Shown: piece by piece, positions 1 to 12,908 of the stretch
Layout of the letters: every line of letters starts with the position of its first letter
Numbering within the stretch: position 1 is the stretch's first letter
NCBI GenBank assembly: GCA_020284085.1
Contig: JACEVL010001161.1
Span: forward strand, 1,904,344 to 1,968,343
DNA length: 64,000 nucleotides
Direction: 5' to 3'
From: Aporrectodea caliginosa
Taxonomy: Eukaryota > Annelida > Clitellata > Crassiclitellata > Lumbricidae
The notes under the pieces: model-generated
The model's input: only the letters and a program-made list of their open reading frames with translations
Told to the model about the DNA's origin: nothing
Databases searched by the model: none
Made by a program: the position numbers and the translations under genes

Positions 1-23
1 CAAAGGCTGTCAAAAAATACACT

Positions 24-269
24 ACAGAATATGTATGTATGTATGTATGAGCACTTGTTATAGCGCCCCTCCCAGATTCCTATTCAGAGGCGCTCCCGAC
101 TACTGCGTGGACACTGAATCAAAGTTTCACGCCGAAACGCATGAGCAATTGCGAGTGAAGGACTTGCCCAGGGTCCCTACGTGGCGGCTTGAGGTGGATT
201 CGAACCCGCAACTCTCCGGCTGCAAGGCACCGAACATACCCCTACACCACTGCGCCCCACAGAATATGT
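24..269 (-). mobile_element. tRNA-derived SINE, unit-2 monomer, with target-site duplication
   Basis: Reverse-strand SINE. A pol III B box (GGTTCGAATCC on the minus strand) lies at 196-206. The body matches the second half of the dimeric SINEs at 37.9-38.2 kb and 56.5-56.7 kb. Its 3' end carries the shared GCGCC...GAGGCGC hairpin (about 64-93) and a short GTAT tail. An 11-bp direct repeat, ACAGAATATGT, flanks it at 24-34 and 259-269, which I read as the target-site duplication of retrotransposition. This shows that unit 2 can move alone. Confidence 0.85.
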
Positions 270-310
270 TCGGTAGATGGGACAGAATCGGAACCAGGTC
301 GAGACCATAA

Positions 311-1568
311 AGGATCTCAACTGATCTCAACGGATCTCAACGGATCTCAACGGATCTCAACGGATCTCAACGGATCTCAACGGATCTCAACTGATCTCAA
401 CGGATCTTAACGGATCTCAACGGATCTCAACGGATCTCAACGGATCTCAACGGATCTCAACGGATCTCAACTGATCTCAACGGATCTCAACGGATCTCAA
501 CGGATCTTAACGGATCTTAACGGATCTCAACGGATCTTAACGGACCTTAACGGATCTCAACGGATCTCAACGGATCTCAACGGATCTCAACGGATCTTAA
601 CGGATCTCAACGGATCTCAACGGATCTCTCAACGGATCTCAACGGATCTCAACGGATCTCAACTGATCTCAACGGATCTCAACGGATCTCAACGGATCTC
701 AACGGATCTTAACGGATCTCAACGGATCTCAACGGATCTAACGGAACGGATCTCAACGGATCTCAACGGATCTTAACGGATCTCAACTGATCTCAACGGA
801 TCTTAACGGATCTCAACGGATCTCAACGGATCTTAACGGATCTCAACTGATCTCAACGGATCTCAACGGATCTCAACGGATCTCAACGGATCTCAACGGA
901 TCTCAACGGATCTTAACGGATCTCAACGGATCTCAACGGATCTCAACGGATCTCAACGGATCTCAACGGATCTCAACGGATCTCAACGGATCTCAACGGA
1001 TCTCAACGGATCTCAACGGATCTCAACGGATCTTAACGGATCTCAACGGATCTCAACGGATCTTAACGGATCTTAACGGATCTCAACGGATCTCAACGGA
1101 TCTCAACGGATCTCAACGGATCTCAACGGATCTCAACGGATCTCAACGGATCTTAACGGATCTCAACGGATCTCAACGGATCTTAACGGATCTCAACGGA
1201 TCTCAACGGATCTCAACGGATCTCAACGGATCTTAACGGATCTCAACGGATCTCAACGGATCTCAACGGATCTCAACGGATCTTAACGGATCTCAACTGA
1301 TCTCAACCGATCTCAACGGATCTCAACGGATCTTAACGGATCTCAACGGACCTTAACGGATCTTAACGGATCTCAACGGATCTCAACGGATCTCAACGGA
1401 TCTCAACGGATCTCAACGGATCTTAACGGATCTCAACGGACCTTAACGGATCTTAACGGATCTCAACGGATCTCAACGGATCTCAACGGATCTTAACGGA
1501 TCTCAACGGATCTTAACGGATCTCAACGGATCTTAAGTGACCTTAAAGGATCTTAAGGGTTCTTAAGG
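311..1568. repeat. 10-bp satellite/minisatellite, unit GGATCTCAAC
   Basis: About 125 head-to-tail copies of a decamer (GGATCTCAAC). Recurrent variants are GGATCTTAAC, TGATCTCAAC and GGACCTTAAC. Register is kept almost throughout, with small indels near 628 and 740. The unit contains GATC. The array starts about 40 bp from the SINE and decays at its right edge (1541-1568) into AAGGATCTTAAGG-like variants. It is non-coding. Confidence 0.95.
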
Positions 1569-2188
1569 CCGGTGAGAGACAGACTTCTGTAGTGGATGGG
1601 GTGAACAGCTGCACTGGAGCGAGAAAGAGGAAGAGAAAAGCAGAACTGATGAGTGTAGGTAACGTAAACAAGAAACAGTGAGAAGATAAATAATGATGGG
1701 GTCGTCTAATGATGGCGGTGTTGATGAGCGGTGGACAGAATATGGAACCACCTGTTATGCGGATGTTGGTGTTGCATCCACGTTGAACGTTGATGGGAAA
1801 CGGTGGAAGAGTTGCTCTTGGTGAAGAGTTGACTCGACCAGTGGTAGGTCGCAGGTTGAGATTGAGCGCCATTCGAAACTGCCATGGAACATCGTCCTTG
1901 AACCAACCCTCTCCCTCCCACCTACAGCACAACCACCAACAGTCACACATCCAATTCTGTTCCATGGGTCATGTGACGAAAGATGGTATAGACTGTTAGG
2001 TCAGCTAGATTTAGGTCAGGTCAACTAAAGTAAAGTAAGTCAGTTGGATGTATGGGCGGCAATGCCAGTAATGAATTTCACAATTATGTTTCCGCCCTTC
2101 AATCACTCCCGATCTGGGAAAAGTTTGGTCAAAAGCAGTAAATATGGATCGCACATGAACGAACTCTGGCCAAGGAAATTGCAGTATC
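1569..2188. other. unique-looking interval, no gene recognised
   Basis: No tandem structure or recognisable protein. A 140-codon minus-strand frame (1543-1965) runs into the decamer array, has proline/serine-rich low-complexity composition and shows no motif I know. I do not call it a gene. Confidence 0.4.
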
Positions 2189-2475
2189 TTATGAATACTT
2201 ATTAATATGAGAGTAGTATCTTATGAATACTTATTAATATGAGAGTAGTATCTTCTGAATACTTATTAATATGAGAGTAGTATCTTATGCATATGAGAGT
2301 AGTATCTTATGAATCAGCATCTTATGACTATGATATCTTATCACTAAGATAGTATATTATGCATAATAAATTGCAGTATCTTATGGATATTAGAGTAGTT
2401 AGTAAAATTATGAATATGAGACTAATATCTGATGAATATGAGAGTAGCATCTTTAGATATGAGAGCAGCATCTTT
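2189..2475. repeat. degenerate tandem repeat, about 34-bp and shorter units
   Basis: AT-rich imperfect units built on AGTATCTTATGAATA and TTAATATGAGAGT recur eight to ten times. The first three (2190-2280) are nearly identical and the rest progressively shortened and diverged. Confidence 0.8.
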
Positions 2476-3449
2476 CGTATCCTGTTTCCATTAAAAAAGC
2501 TCCGTGTGGAAGCGCCAGGCTGTTTAATTAAACCGGACGTAAGTCAGACAATTATTGCTATATGCAAATGTTGCTTACAGGACTTGATAGGTTCCGTTGC
2601 CTTCGAAGGTGTGGTTGTACGTTCGATCTCCAGTCATCCAGTCTTCCAGGGAACTGTAATCTAAGCACCGGATGCTGACGTCACCGACGCGTCCCTGGCA
2701 ACCGACGTCACACATGACGTAACCAGGAGTCTCCGGACCAATCAGAGACCCAGAATCGATTACGTCATGACTGCATTGCGTTGTTGGGCTGTAGGACATT
2801 CTCCAGGTCAACCGGAAGCCGATCTCGATCTACGAAAAAAGACAGACAGCAGGAAAGAAGATGGAGAAGACGATCCAGGAGCAACCATCGTCTCTTCCTA
2901 CATCCCTCTTCCTGCTGGCTTTGTTTCTATTTCTCTGTCTCTTTCTTTCTGTCTCTGTCCCTCTCCCTTTCTCTCTATGTCTGTATCTCTGTCTGTGTCT
3001 GAGTCAAACAATAGTCCATAATTCGGCTTCTTCGAATTTTAGAGTGTGCAGGAGTGGGACAATAAAGAGATGAGGATGAGCAACTGATTCTGTTTGTTTT
3101 GATTTTGTTTTGATTCTGTTTTGTTTTCATTTTGTTTGTTTTAAATCTAGTACTGCAATGTTTTGTTATTTAGTTGTTTGGCTATGATTTAGCCCTAACA
3201 TTGTTATTTAAGTTGAATTTTCTATAACTATATGATCATAAAAATCGTCTTGCTATCAGTAAATGTAATATGGAAAAGGGTAGCCCTGCAATAGCGGATT
3301 ATTTTATCCTTTAGGGCTGTCCTGTTGACAGCATCAGCAGATTAACATTTTTTTTAAATGACTGTTTGCTAATTAATTGTGCTGTTGTTGATTCAATAAA
3401 CGGCTGATTGATTGATTAAACTGAATCTGGCATCTCTGTACTACAGCCA
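2476..3449. other. intergenic stretch with low-complexity blocks
   Basis: Contains a CT-rich tract (about 2900-3000), a TTTTGTTT-rich tract (3085-3145) and a terminus with AATAAACGGCTGATTGATTG (about 3395-3414). The last resembles the 3' end of a retroelement with a GATT tail. No credible reading frame. Confidence 0.4.
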
Positions 3450-3450
3450 G

Positions 3451-3550
3451 AGGATCAACCAGAGGATGAGACTATAACAGAGGATGAGACTATAACAGAG
3501 GATGAGACTATAACAGAGGATGAGACTATAACAGAGGATGAGACTATGAC
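3451..3550. repeat. 18-bp minisatellite AGAGGATGAGACTATAAC
   Basis: Five nearly perfect tandem copies of an 18-bp unit, with a truncated variant on the left (CAGAGGATCAACC). Confidence 0.9.
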
Positions 3551-3869
3551 TATTCCATCAAACAATCACCTATGGCTACTGCTGTGTCACAAGAACACAC
3601 ACATCATCTTAAGGCGTGGAGCTCGTATGCATGCTCTATCACATCTGACATTTGCAACTGATCGTAATAATATTATTGGTAGGCTACTGTACTGATCTCG
3701 ATTTGTCTCTTTAGCTACGTTTGTCTTAAGAATGACTGAGGATGACCTACTTATCAACCGATCAGCAATGTCCGACAGAGGCAGATATTCATATAACATA
3801 GCATGACATGTTTCTTTGGTAACCAGCTCAGTACATGTCGTAATCACATCGGTTTTTTTACAAGTTTTG

Positions 3870-3965
3870 TCGGTTTACACAGGAGACCTTTAAAGGGTCA
3901 AAGGTCCCGCTAGCCAGGGCCACCTCAGACAATTAAGTTGGAAAGATGTATCACTGTCAACTATG
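3870..3965. repeat. dispersed repeat, copy 1 (shared with 8960-9060)
   Basis: The segments TACACAGGAGACC, AGCCAGGGCCA and CTGTCAACT occur in the same order here and at 8960-9060. The two are diverged copies of one interspersed repeat of unknown class. The rest of 3551-3972 holds nothing recognisable. Confidence 0.7.
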
Positions 3966-3972
3966 TGAAGAA

Positions 3973-5640
3973 AGAGATTAGATTAGATTAGATTAGATTG
4001 GGTTGGATTAGATTGGGTTGGATTAGATTGGGTTGGATTAGACTGGGTTGGATGGGATGGGATCAGGTGAGATGAGATTAGATTAGATTAGAGATTAGAT
4101 TAGATTGGGTTGGATTAGACTGGGTTGGGATGAGGTGAGATAGATTGGGTTGGATTAGATTGGGTTGGATTAGACTGGGTTGGATGGGATGGGATGAGGT
4201 GAGATGAGATTAGATTAGATTAGATTAGATTGGATTGGGTTGGTTTAGACTGGGTTGGATGGATGGGTGGATGGGATGGGGATGATGGATTGGGATTATG
4301 AGATTGGGATTAGATTGGGGATTAGATTAGATTAGATTGGGTGGGATTAGATTGGGTGGAATTGGATTAGATTGGGTTGGATTGGAGCTGGGTTGGATTA
4401 GATTGGATTGGATGGAGTTGGATTAGATGAGATTGGATTGGATTGAGATTAGATTAGATTAGATTTGGGTTGGATTAGATTGGGTTGGATTAGAGGTTAG
4501 ATTGAGATTAGGTTAGATTGGATTAGATTAGATTGAGATTAGATTAGATTAGATTAGATTAGATTAGAATTAGATTAGATTGGGTTGATTGGGATTAGAC
4601 TGGGTTGGATGGGATTGGGATGAGGTGAGATGTTGATTAGATTGGATTAGATTAGGTTGGATTAGATTAGATTAGATTGATTGGGTTGGATTGGATTGGG
4701 TTAGATTAGATTAGATTGGATTAGACTGGTTTGGATTAGACTGGGTGAGATGGGATTAGGGATTGGATTGGATTGGGTGAGGTTAGATTGGGTTGGATTG
4801 GATTTAGATTAGATTGGGTTGGATTAGATTAGATTAGATTAGATTGGGTTGAATTAGATTGGTTGGATTGGATGGGTTGAATTGGGTGGGATGAGATTAG
4901 ATTAGATTGGGTGGATGTTGATTAGATTAGATTGGAATTAGACTTTGGGTTGGATTAGACTAGGTTGAGATGAGATGGGTTGATTGAATGAGATTAGATT
5001 GAATTAGGATTGAATTGGATTAGATTGAGATTAGATTGGGTTGGATTAGATTGGGTTGGATTAGATTGGGTTGGATTAGATTAGATTGGGTGGGTTGGAT
5101 TGGGTTAGATTAGATTGGAGATTGGATTAGATTGGGTTGGATTGGATTAGATTAGATTGAATTAGATTGGGTTGGATTAGATTGGGTGAGATTAGATTAG
5201 ATTAGATTAGATTAGATTGGATTGGATTAGATTAGATTGGGTTGGATTAGGTGGGTTAGATTAGATTGGATTTAATGGTGTGGATTAGGTTAGATTAGAT
5301 TAGATTGGGTTGGGATGGGATGATTGGGTTTGGATTAGTTGGGTTGGATTGGGTTGGATTAGATTGGGTTGGATTAGATTGGGTTGGATTAGATTGGGTT
5401 GGATTCGAATTGAGATTGGATTAGATTGGGTTGGATTGAATTGGATTGGATTAGATTGAGTTGGATTAGATTGGAGATTGGATTAGATGGGATGGGATGA
5501 GATTAGATTAGATTAGATTAGATTAGATTGGATTAGATTAGAATTGAATTGGGTTGGATTAGACTGGGTTGAGATTGGTTTTGGAGATGAGATTAGATTG
5601 ATTAGGTGGGATAGATTAGATTAGATTAGATTAGTTGTAC
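3973..5640. repeat. pentanucleotide satellite, GATTA/GATTG/GGTTG units
   Basis: About 1.67 kb of degenerate 5-bp units (GATTA, GATTG, GGTTG, GGATG) with higher-order blocks such as GATTAGATTGGGTTG. The + strand is almost free of C. Runs of GGG recur every 10-15 bases, so the G-rich strand could form G-quadruplex-like structures (inference). Confidence 0.95.
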
Positions 5641-6000
5641 ATGACATTGATCCCTAGATTAGACTAGGTTGGATTGGGATGGGTTGGATGGAATGATGAT
5701 GTGAATATATGCATAGATCAATCAATCAATCAATATAGTTTTTTCACAACACCAAGCTGACAGGTCGCAACTTGTTGCAGGTAACAGTATCTGATAGGAA
5801 AAATTGTCTAAGCTCTGACAGTTAGTTATTAAATGGGTTGAGATAGCAAATATTATCTCTGCTCTAACTAAAGAAGGATTAGGCTTGTGGCGATGTTAGT
5901 TAGGGCACCGAACGAGGTAACCAATATAGTATAGACCGGAGATAATGTATTTAGTAGATGTTTTTATATACATACATACATACATACATACATACATAGT

Positions 6001-6031
<31 letters not shown>

Positions 6032-7700
6032 CATACATATATTATTGTATTGTATATTATTTTCTACATATTATTTTTGAAGAAATAAAAGTTAAGGTCT
6101 TACCTTTATAAATACTCACAGCGACCAAAATTCAACTATACGCAAAGGCAACAGAATCAAGACAACTGTACAAGGCTTCGCCACTTATATATATATAACA
6201 GTTGAGGGGTATACGTCGCACGATAGGTCGTTATAGAGTGTCATTAGCGGTGTAGGGTTCTGCCCCAGAACAGATGTTCCGATTATCGAGGTCTGCCGGG
6301 CGAGTATTACTGCCTCAGCAGGAAATCCATTGGGGTTCGCTACGGTGATTAATGAGGTGTCCGTATTAACGGTTTTGATTACCCGTGGTTCGTTCATGAA
6401 CGGTTTTCATTTAAAATTTCAAGTACGGTCTCCTATTTTAAGCTTTCTCCAGATACCCAGACATCTGACAGAGACATACTGGGACTACTAGAATTCACCT
6501 TAAAAACAATGACTTCACCTATAGGCCTATACATTGCATTGCATAAAAATAATAATGACAATTTATATGGCGCCGTAACTCAGTCATGCCGTTACACAGG
6601 GCGCCTCACAGTCAACTAAGAGTAGGGTAGGCCTTAGAAAACAAATAACTCTTTAGTTCAGATTTAATGGAGTCGATTGAGTTAGCAGCTCGCAGGGCCG
6701 GAGGAAGACCGTTCCAGCTTCTGTGGCCGACCGCTGAGAAAGCACGGTCATCAACGCGGCATAGTCATAGAATGTAAAGTGCAACGTTCTGTTGCTTACT
6801 TCTGTAGCGTTTTTGGGTCAGGTACTGAACCATCAGTTGTTTAATCTATGCACCTCTGGGGGATGTTCCCCAGGATGTATTCTCCCCCAAGAAATCTAAC
6901 AAAACAATAATAGTTTTGAGTTGTTGCTGACGTCATAATATCATATATGAACTGTTATAATATATTATTATATTATTTACTATTACTATTTACTATTATA
7001 CTATATTATTCTATTGTGTAATATAATGATATTATTTACTATTCTAATATATGATAGGCCTACTATCATATTATAACGAGTATAATCTACTGCTAATATA
7101 ATATCTGTACAAATAATATATCTGTACAACTAAATGGGTTCTCTTGAGCGTTATCTTCAACTTTCGAAATGTCAAATTTCAAAATGTTTTATTTTTTGAA
7201 CATTTAGTGGCACCGTATCATTACTAGTGTATACATGGCGTTCCGATTCGGTAGTTGAATCCTTCTTGCTTGCAATGGTTTGTGTACCATTTGTAAACTA
7301 TTTCTGCTAACTGTGGTCAGCGTTGTAAATTGAATGTATTTTCTAGCTTTTATATTGATTTCCATAAATGTATGGTTTGCTAGTAGCCTATTGTCTTCAG
7401 GGAAACTCAAAACGACTCAAACTACATGTTAACTGCAAGTGACAGCTGGTTCATATATCAGCACTGAAATAATAGAGCAATTTTGTTCAGATGACAGCTT
7501 AAAATGCTACCTTTACAGTGTGGAAGTTCTACAAAGTTTAAATGTTTCGGACGCTGGTTCGCCTTGACTTCCTCCTCCCTAGAAGAGGGGGACTGTACAT
7601 TAAACTGCTGAACCACGCATGCAGATAATAATCGGCCTAATTAGCTGATTTTACGACCCAAACGGGGTTCATTAGTCGAAGGATGGGGAAGAGAAGTATG
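5641..7700. other. intergenic stretch with short microsatellites
   Basis: Contains an AATC run (5718-5734), an ATAC microsatellite (about 5966-6032) and an AT-rich block of ATATTATT type (6950-7110). An AATTTATATGGCGCC segment near 6560 resembles the antisense 3' end of the local LINE/SINE family. A 70-codon minus-strand frame at 6185-6397 has no recognised motif. No gene is called. Confidence 0.4.
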
Positions 7701-7868
7701 TGTGCATATGTGGATATATATACATATATGTGTACGTGTGCATGTATATACATACACACACATATTATATATATATATATAATTATATATATATATGGAT
7801 CCAGGTCTATTGGTAGTTATAGGGGCATAGGGGCATATACAATGTCAAGTACGTAAATGTAGATGGGC

Positions 7869-7899
<31 letters not shown>

Positions 7900-8052
7900 T
7901 GTATGTATGTATGTATGTATGTATGTATGTATGTATGTATGTATGTATGCATGTATGTATAAAGTATGTATATGTATGGGTAAAAATCTAGGCATATTCA
8001 TGTGAAGTATATATATATATGTATATATATAGATATATATACATGTATGTAT
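7700..8052. repeat. TA/GTAT microsatellite cluster
   Basis: TATA-rich and GTGTATATA-like tracts (7700-7800), a run of about 20 GTAT units (7869-7965), then further TA-rich tracts to 8052. Confidence 0.9.
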
Positions 8053-8180
8053 TTTATTGTATTGTATTGTATCTATCAATTTATATAGCACCTCTCGCAG
8101 TGCAAACCAATCAGAGGCGCTCCCAGTGCGAAAGACCCAGAGAAAAGAAAGAGGTCTTGAGACAGAGAAAAGAGGCACTA
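8053..8180 (-). mobile_element. LINE/SINE 3'-end fragment with pentamer tail
   Basis: On the + strand it begins with ATTGTATTGTATTGTAT, the complement of an ATACA-type tail. It continues through TATATAGCACCTCTCGC and AGAGGCGCTCCCAG, the antisense of the stem-loop found at the ends of the local SINEs and LINE fragments. The adjoining 8110-8180 resembles 54390-54470 in opposite orientation. Confidence 0.65.
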
Positions 8181-8490
8181 TAATATTGTTTAATATTGTA
8201 TATGGATGTACATATAGGTGGTTGTGCTCATATAGGTGGGTTTATGTATGTGGGGATGTGCATAGCTGAGCATGTTTATGTATGGGTATATGCATGTATA
8301 TATGCAAGTGTGTATTTGCATATGTAAGGGTTCGTATATAGGTATATGTGTGTGGATAACAGGATATGATGTATTGTATGTAGGTACATATATATATATA
8401 TGCATTGTGGAGGTATGTATGTGCATTTGTATGTGTATATGTACATGGAGGTATATATATGTATGTTACAGGGAATTTGCATAATCAGAG
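8181..8490. repeat. GTAT/GTGTATAT-rich low-complexity tract
   Basis: Purine/pyrimidine-alternating sequence rich in GTATATG and GTATGT words, with no clear unit. Long frames on either strand are composition artefacts. Confidence 0.7.
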
Positions 8491-8500
8491 AATGTGTATA

Positions 8501-8690
8501 TACCCTGAAATTTTCAGGGTAGATGCATATTCCCTGATTCACTCGGGGAATGTATACATTCCCTGAAAAAACCAGGGTATATACATATACCCTGAAAATA
8601 TCATGTGATTTCTACACACATACCCTGAAAGGCTTTACCATAACACATTAAGACAGATTTCTATGCACATACCCTGAAAATTTCAGGGTA
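8501..8690. repeat. cluster of ACCCTGAAA/TTTCAGGGT palindromes
   Basis: Short inverted repeats recur at 8501-8521, 8530-8550 (CCCTGATTCACTCGGGG), 8559-8579 and 8666-8694. The last has arms CACATACCCTGAAA/TTTCAGGGTATGTG. Single arms occur at 8589-8598 and 8622-8631. Each full unit could fold into a small hairpin. Confidence 0.8.
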
Positions 8691-8789
8691 TGTGTAACAT
8701 CTACTGTGACATTCCACAAGAACTTTGAGGCATGTAGGCTATACATCTGTTTGTTTTATCTATTGGCTGTCAAGTACGCCAACATAACG

Positions 8790-8945
8790 AGTGATGACGG
8801 ACTATATGGCTCACATGGACAAGTGGACCTGATTGATATGCAGTCCATGCCTAGTGGACATCACAAATGGATCATGGTATACCAAAATCATCTGACCAAA
8901 TACTGTGCTCTTCGTCCGTTGTCTACAAAGCTCGCGGTAACAATT
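8790..8945 (+). pseudogene. retroelement/Ginger-type integrase core remnant
   Basis: The frame spanning 8706-9047 includes GQVDLIDMQSMPSG, HKWIMVYQNHLTKYCALRPL and a following TK. This is the start of a DDE integrase core as found in Gypsy/Ginger-type integrases and in domesticated KRBA2/SCAND3-like proteins. The first catalytic aspartate lies in the QVDLID segment. The homology stops at about 8940, where the dispersed repeat shared with 3870-3965 begins. The second Asp and the Glu are absent, so this is a truncated remnant rather than a working gene. The family call rests on recall of the motif, not on a search. Confidence 0.7.
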
Positions 8946-8954
8946 CCATCGGAT

Positions 8955-9062
8955 TCGGGCAGATTCGTTAAAGTTACACAGGAGACCCAGAAGGGGTCTA
9001 AGATCCCGCCAGCCAGGGCCATCTCAGAACAGCTATGCAGTAGATAAGTAATGCTGTCAACT
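8955..9062. repeat. dispersed repeat, copy 2 (shared with 3870-3965)
   Basis: Colinear with the first copy: TACACAGGAGACC, then AGATCCCGCCAGCCAGG, then CTGTCAACTG. It abuts the integrase remnant and truncates its reading frame. Confidence 0.7.
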
Positions 9063-10100
9063 GTAAATAAGAGAATGCAATAGTGGTTAGTTTAACTTTT
9101 AGTGAACTAATAACTTAGCTAATACGTACATCCCTGTACATGCAAACATGCATACACACATATAGCTTATATGCATGTACATACATCTACATACATACCC
9201 ATATATATATATATATAAACATCGAACATACATAATATGCTTATGTAGTTCGCACTGATTGATTACCGAAATACATAATGAGCATTTGAATTTGATGGGA
9301 CCTACATTTCCCATGTGGCATGGGCCTATTACCAGCTTTGCACTGGCCTGTGAGTTGAACCGAAATTTCGGTGTTCACGGCTGGTCCCCTGGGATCGGGC
9401 CTGGAATCCGATGTTTATGGATCGTTAGCTCCATGTGCGGGATTCGCCGGCCCTTGGGTGGGGCTGAAGTGGTTGGATGGTTATATTTCCTGACGTCGTT
9501 TAAATCTAATAAAATTTCAAATCTGAAAATTGAATCATGTGTGCCCTGCAGTATAGAACTTACTTAGCGCTCTATAGTGTGAAGCTAGAAACTCTTATGG
9601 TCAAAACATTGGCTTTTTATTTGAAGACAAACAGGAAATGTAGGGTCAACGTCAACGATAGTAGTCATAAGATGAAGTTAAGCAATAGATACTAGACCAG
9701 ATTAGCTCCTGAATGTTGACGAGGAAGCGAATCTGAAGAGTAGGCCTACTTTTTAAAGTCGAAATTGAAATAATCAGGAAGTAAAAAATGTAGGAATATA
9801 GTACCAATGGACTGAGAGTTAGAGATGTGTTTTTCCTGACAAGCTCTCATTGAGGCTTTTTGCACTAATATGACGCAAGATTAGGATTGGAATTTGTTTG
9901 CATACCAGTCTTTTTTAGTATTGTTGTTGTTCGGTGTCATGCTACCTCCGCGGGGAGGTTATACTTGCTTATGTAATGCGTTCTGTACACCACGCAAATT
10001 AATGCGACTGGTAGGAAAGCTGTGAGCTCGCATAAGCCTATTTCTTAATAGTTCCTCACGTTTTTTTATGAAAAACGCGCTGTTACATTCTATTGTTGTT
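9063..10100. other. intergenic stretch, no gene recognised
   Basis: A GTA/TATA-rich patch lies at about 9125-9220. A C/G palindrome, ACCTCCGCGGGGAGGT, sits near 9944. A 102-codon frame at 9259-9567 has no recognisable domain. Nothing else is visible. Confidence 0.4.
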
Positions 10101-10104
10101 ACTG

Positions 10105-11540
<1,436 letters not shown>

Positions 11541-11551
11541 AATATGTGTGT

Positions 11552-11640
<89 letters not shown>

Positions 11641-11690
11641 TGTGGGTGGTGTGTGGGTGTGGTGTGGGTGTATGTGTGTGTGTACTGCCA
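11541..11690. repeat. GT dinucleotide microsatellite
   Basis: About 45 GT units, then GGGTGTGG-type interruptions to 11690. Confidence 0.97.
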
Positions 11691-12665
11691 ATATATCTAA
11701 TCAATGCTGTCTGATGCCTAGCTAAGTGGCGTTGTTAATCCAGCAAGGCGCATAGGCGGGACTGCTTAGCTGCTACCTATCAATGATGGCTAAGTCAACT
11801 GAGCTGCATAGCTGACTTGAGAACGCTATATGTCGAAGAGGCGATGCTATTACAGCAAAGCCTGCATAGACAATTCACGTATACGGAAAAGCTGCACTAA
11901 CAAAGGCTTAGTCAGGGCACGTAAGCAAAAAGTTATTTCCAGTATGCTAGGAGTCTACGCATTCTTAGCAGAATTAGCAAAGCACAAGTTACCTCTTTCA
12001 GCTAAAGTTTGCTGAATAAACTAAGTTTTCTCTTGTTATGGCTATTTTTCATAGTTCGATTAAGTTTATCATGACAGCTAAGAAAAGCATAGCTGAGAAA
12101 ACTATGCATTTTTAAGAGTGGTTCAGCATAAAGCTTTCTCGGTGATCGGTGCGCAACATACTGCATAATCTTCGTGCGTGATTAGCTGTATGAGGCATGC
12201 CTGCTGCAGCCGCCAAATTTTGTTGATGTGTAAATTTGTTCCTTAAGAAAGCCATGTAGATTCTATGTCTGATGGCGAAGTAACTGAACGTAGTCATGTC
12301 ATTGATGCAGATACAAGGGCTCTATTCGGTACTTTGTCTGCCATGCTGTAAAAGGTCAATTTTTACTGACAAATACTGTTCTTTCAATGTCCCTCACCAA
12401 AATTCCTTATTTTTGCCTTTGCGTATCTTACATGGATAATCACGTGAGAAACTTTGCAAACTTGTGGTTTCCAAAGTTTGCTGACTCACCACATCTATGC
12501 TGCTTCAGCGAGAAATGAAAATCACATTCGCATTCACACAGAAACATTAGGTTTTGTTCTTGCGAAACTGACATTTATGGTTTATCTGTCTGATGTTTCA
12601 AATGATGACCAGGCCTACTCTAGAAAGTCCTGTACACCATTAAACCGATGGAGCTAGCTGTACTG
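11691..12665. other. intergenic stretch, no gene recognised
   Basis: Words of AGCTAAG/CTTAGC type recur on both strands between 11720 and 12100, possibly remnants of an inverted-repeat element, but no boundaries or duplication could be set. Frames of about 60 codons carry no motif. Confidence 0.35.
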
Positions 12666-12908
12666 TCTTGTTAATTGTTAAATAAATTGTTTCGGCTTAA
12701 CGACACTTTCATATCGAAGATGATTAGTGTCGGAGGCAGAAAGCAACCTCGTACTCCACGTTTAAATTGCGACCGAGCCACCCGCAGTAAAGATCCGAGA
12801 AATTAATCTCTGATAAACCGACCCGACCGGGAAGCGGACCCGGGGCGCCGGCGCGGCGAGCAGGCTACCAGCCCACTCGGCCACTCAGGATCTCTCTTGT
12901 TAATTGTT
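12666..12908 (-). mobile_element. tRNA-derived SINE, unit-1 head with its own tail, flanked by TSD
   Basis: Read on the minus strand, a tRNA-like head begins near 12892 with A box TGGCCGAGTGG and B-box-like GGTCCGCTTCC (12831-12841). It continues to GTGGAGTACG at about 12750, matching unit 1 of the dimeric SINEs. Instead of unit 2 it then has a distinct segment of about 70 bp (12680-12750) containing CGACACTTTCATATCG (+ strand). A perfect 14-bp direct repeat, TCTTGTTAATTGTT, lies at 12666-12679 and 12895-12908. This target-site duplication defines the element as 12680-12894. Confidence 0.9.

Noticed and set aside
311..1568. Regularly spaced repeats that could suggest a CRISPR array
   Set aside because: Units are 10 bp and directly contiguous with no spacers, in clearly eukaryotic DNA. 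It is a satellite.
1543..1965. 140-codon minus-strand open frame
   Set aside because: Low-complexity Pro/Ser/Leu composition, overlaps the satellite edge, no domain, no splice or promoter context.
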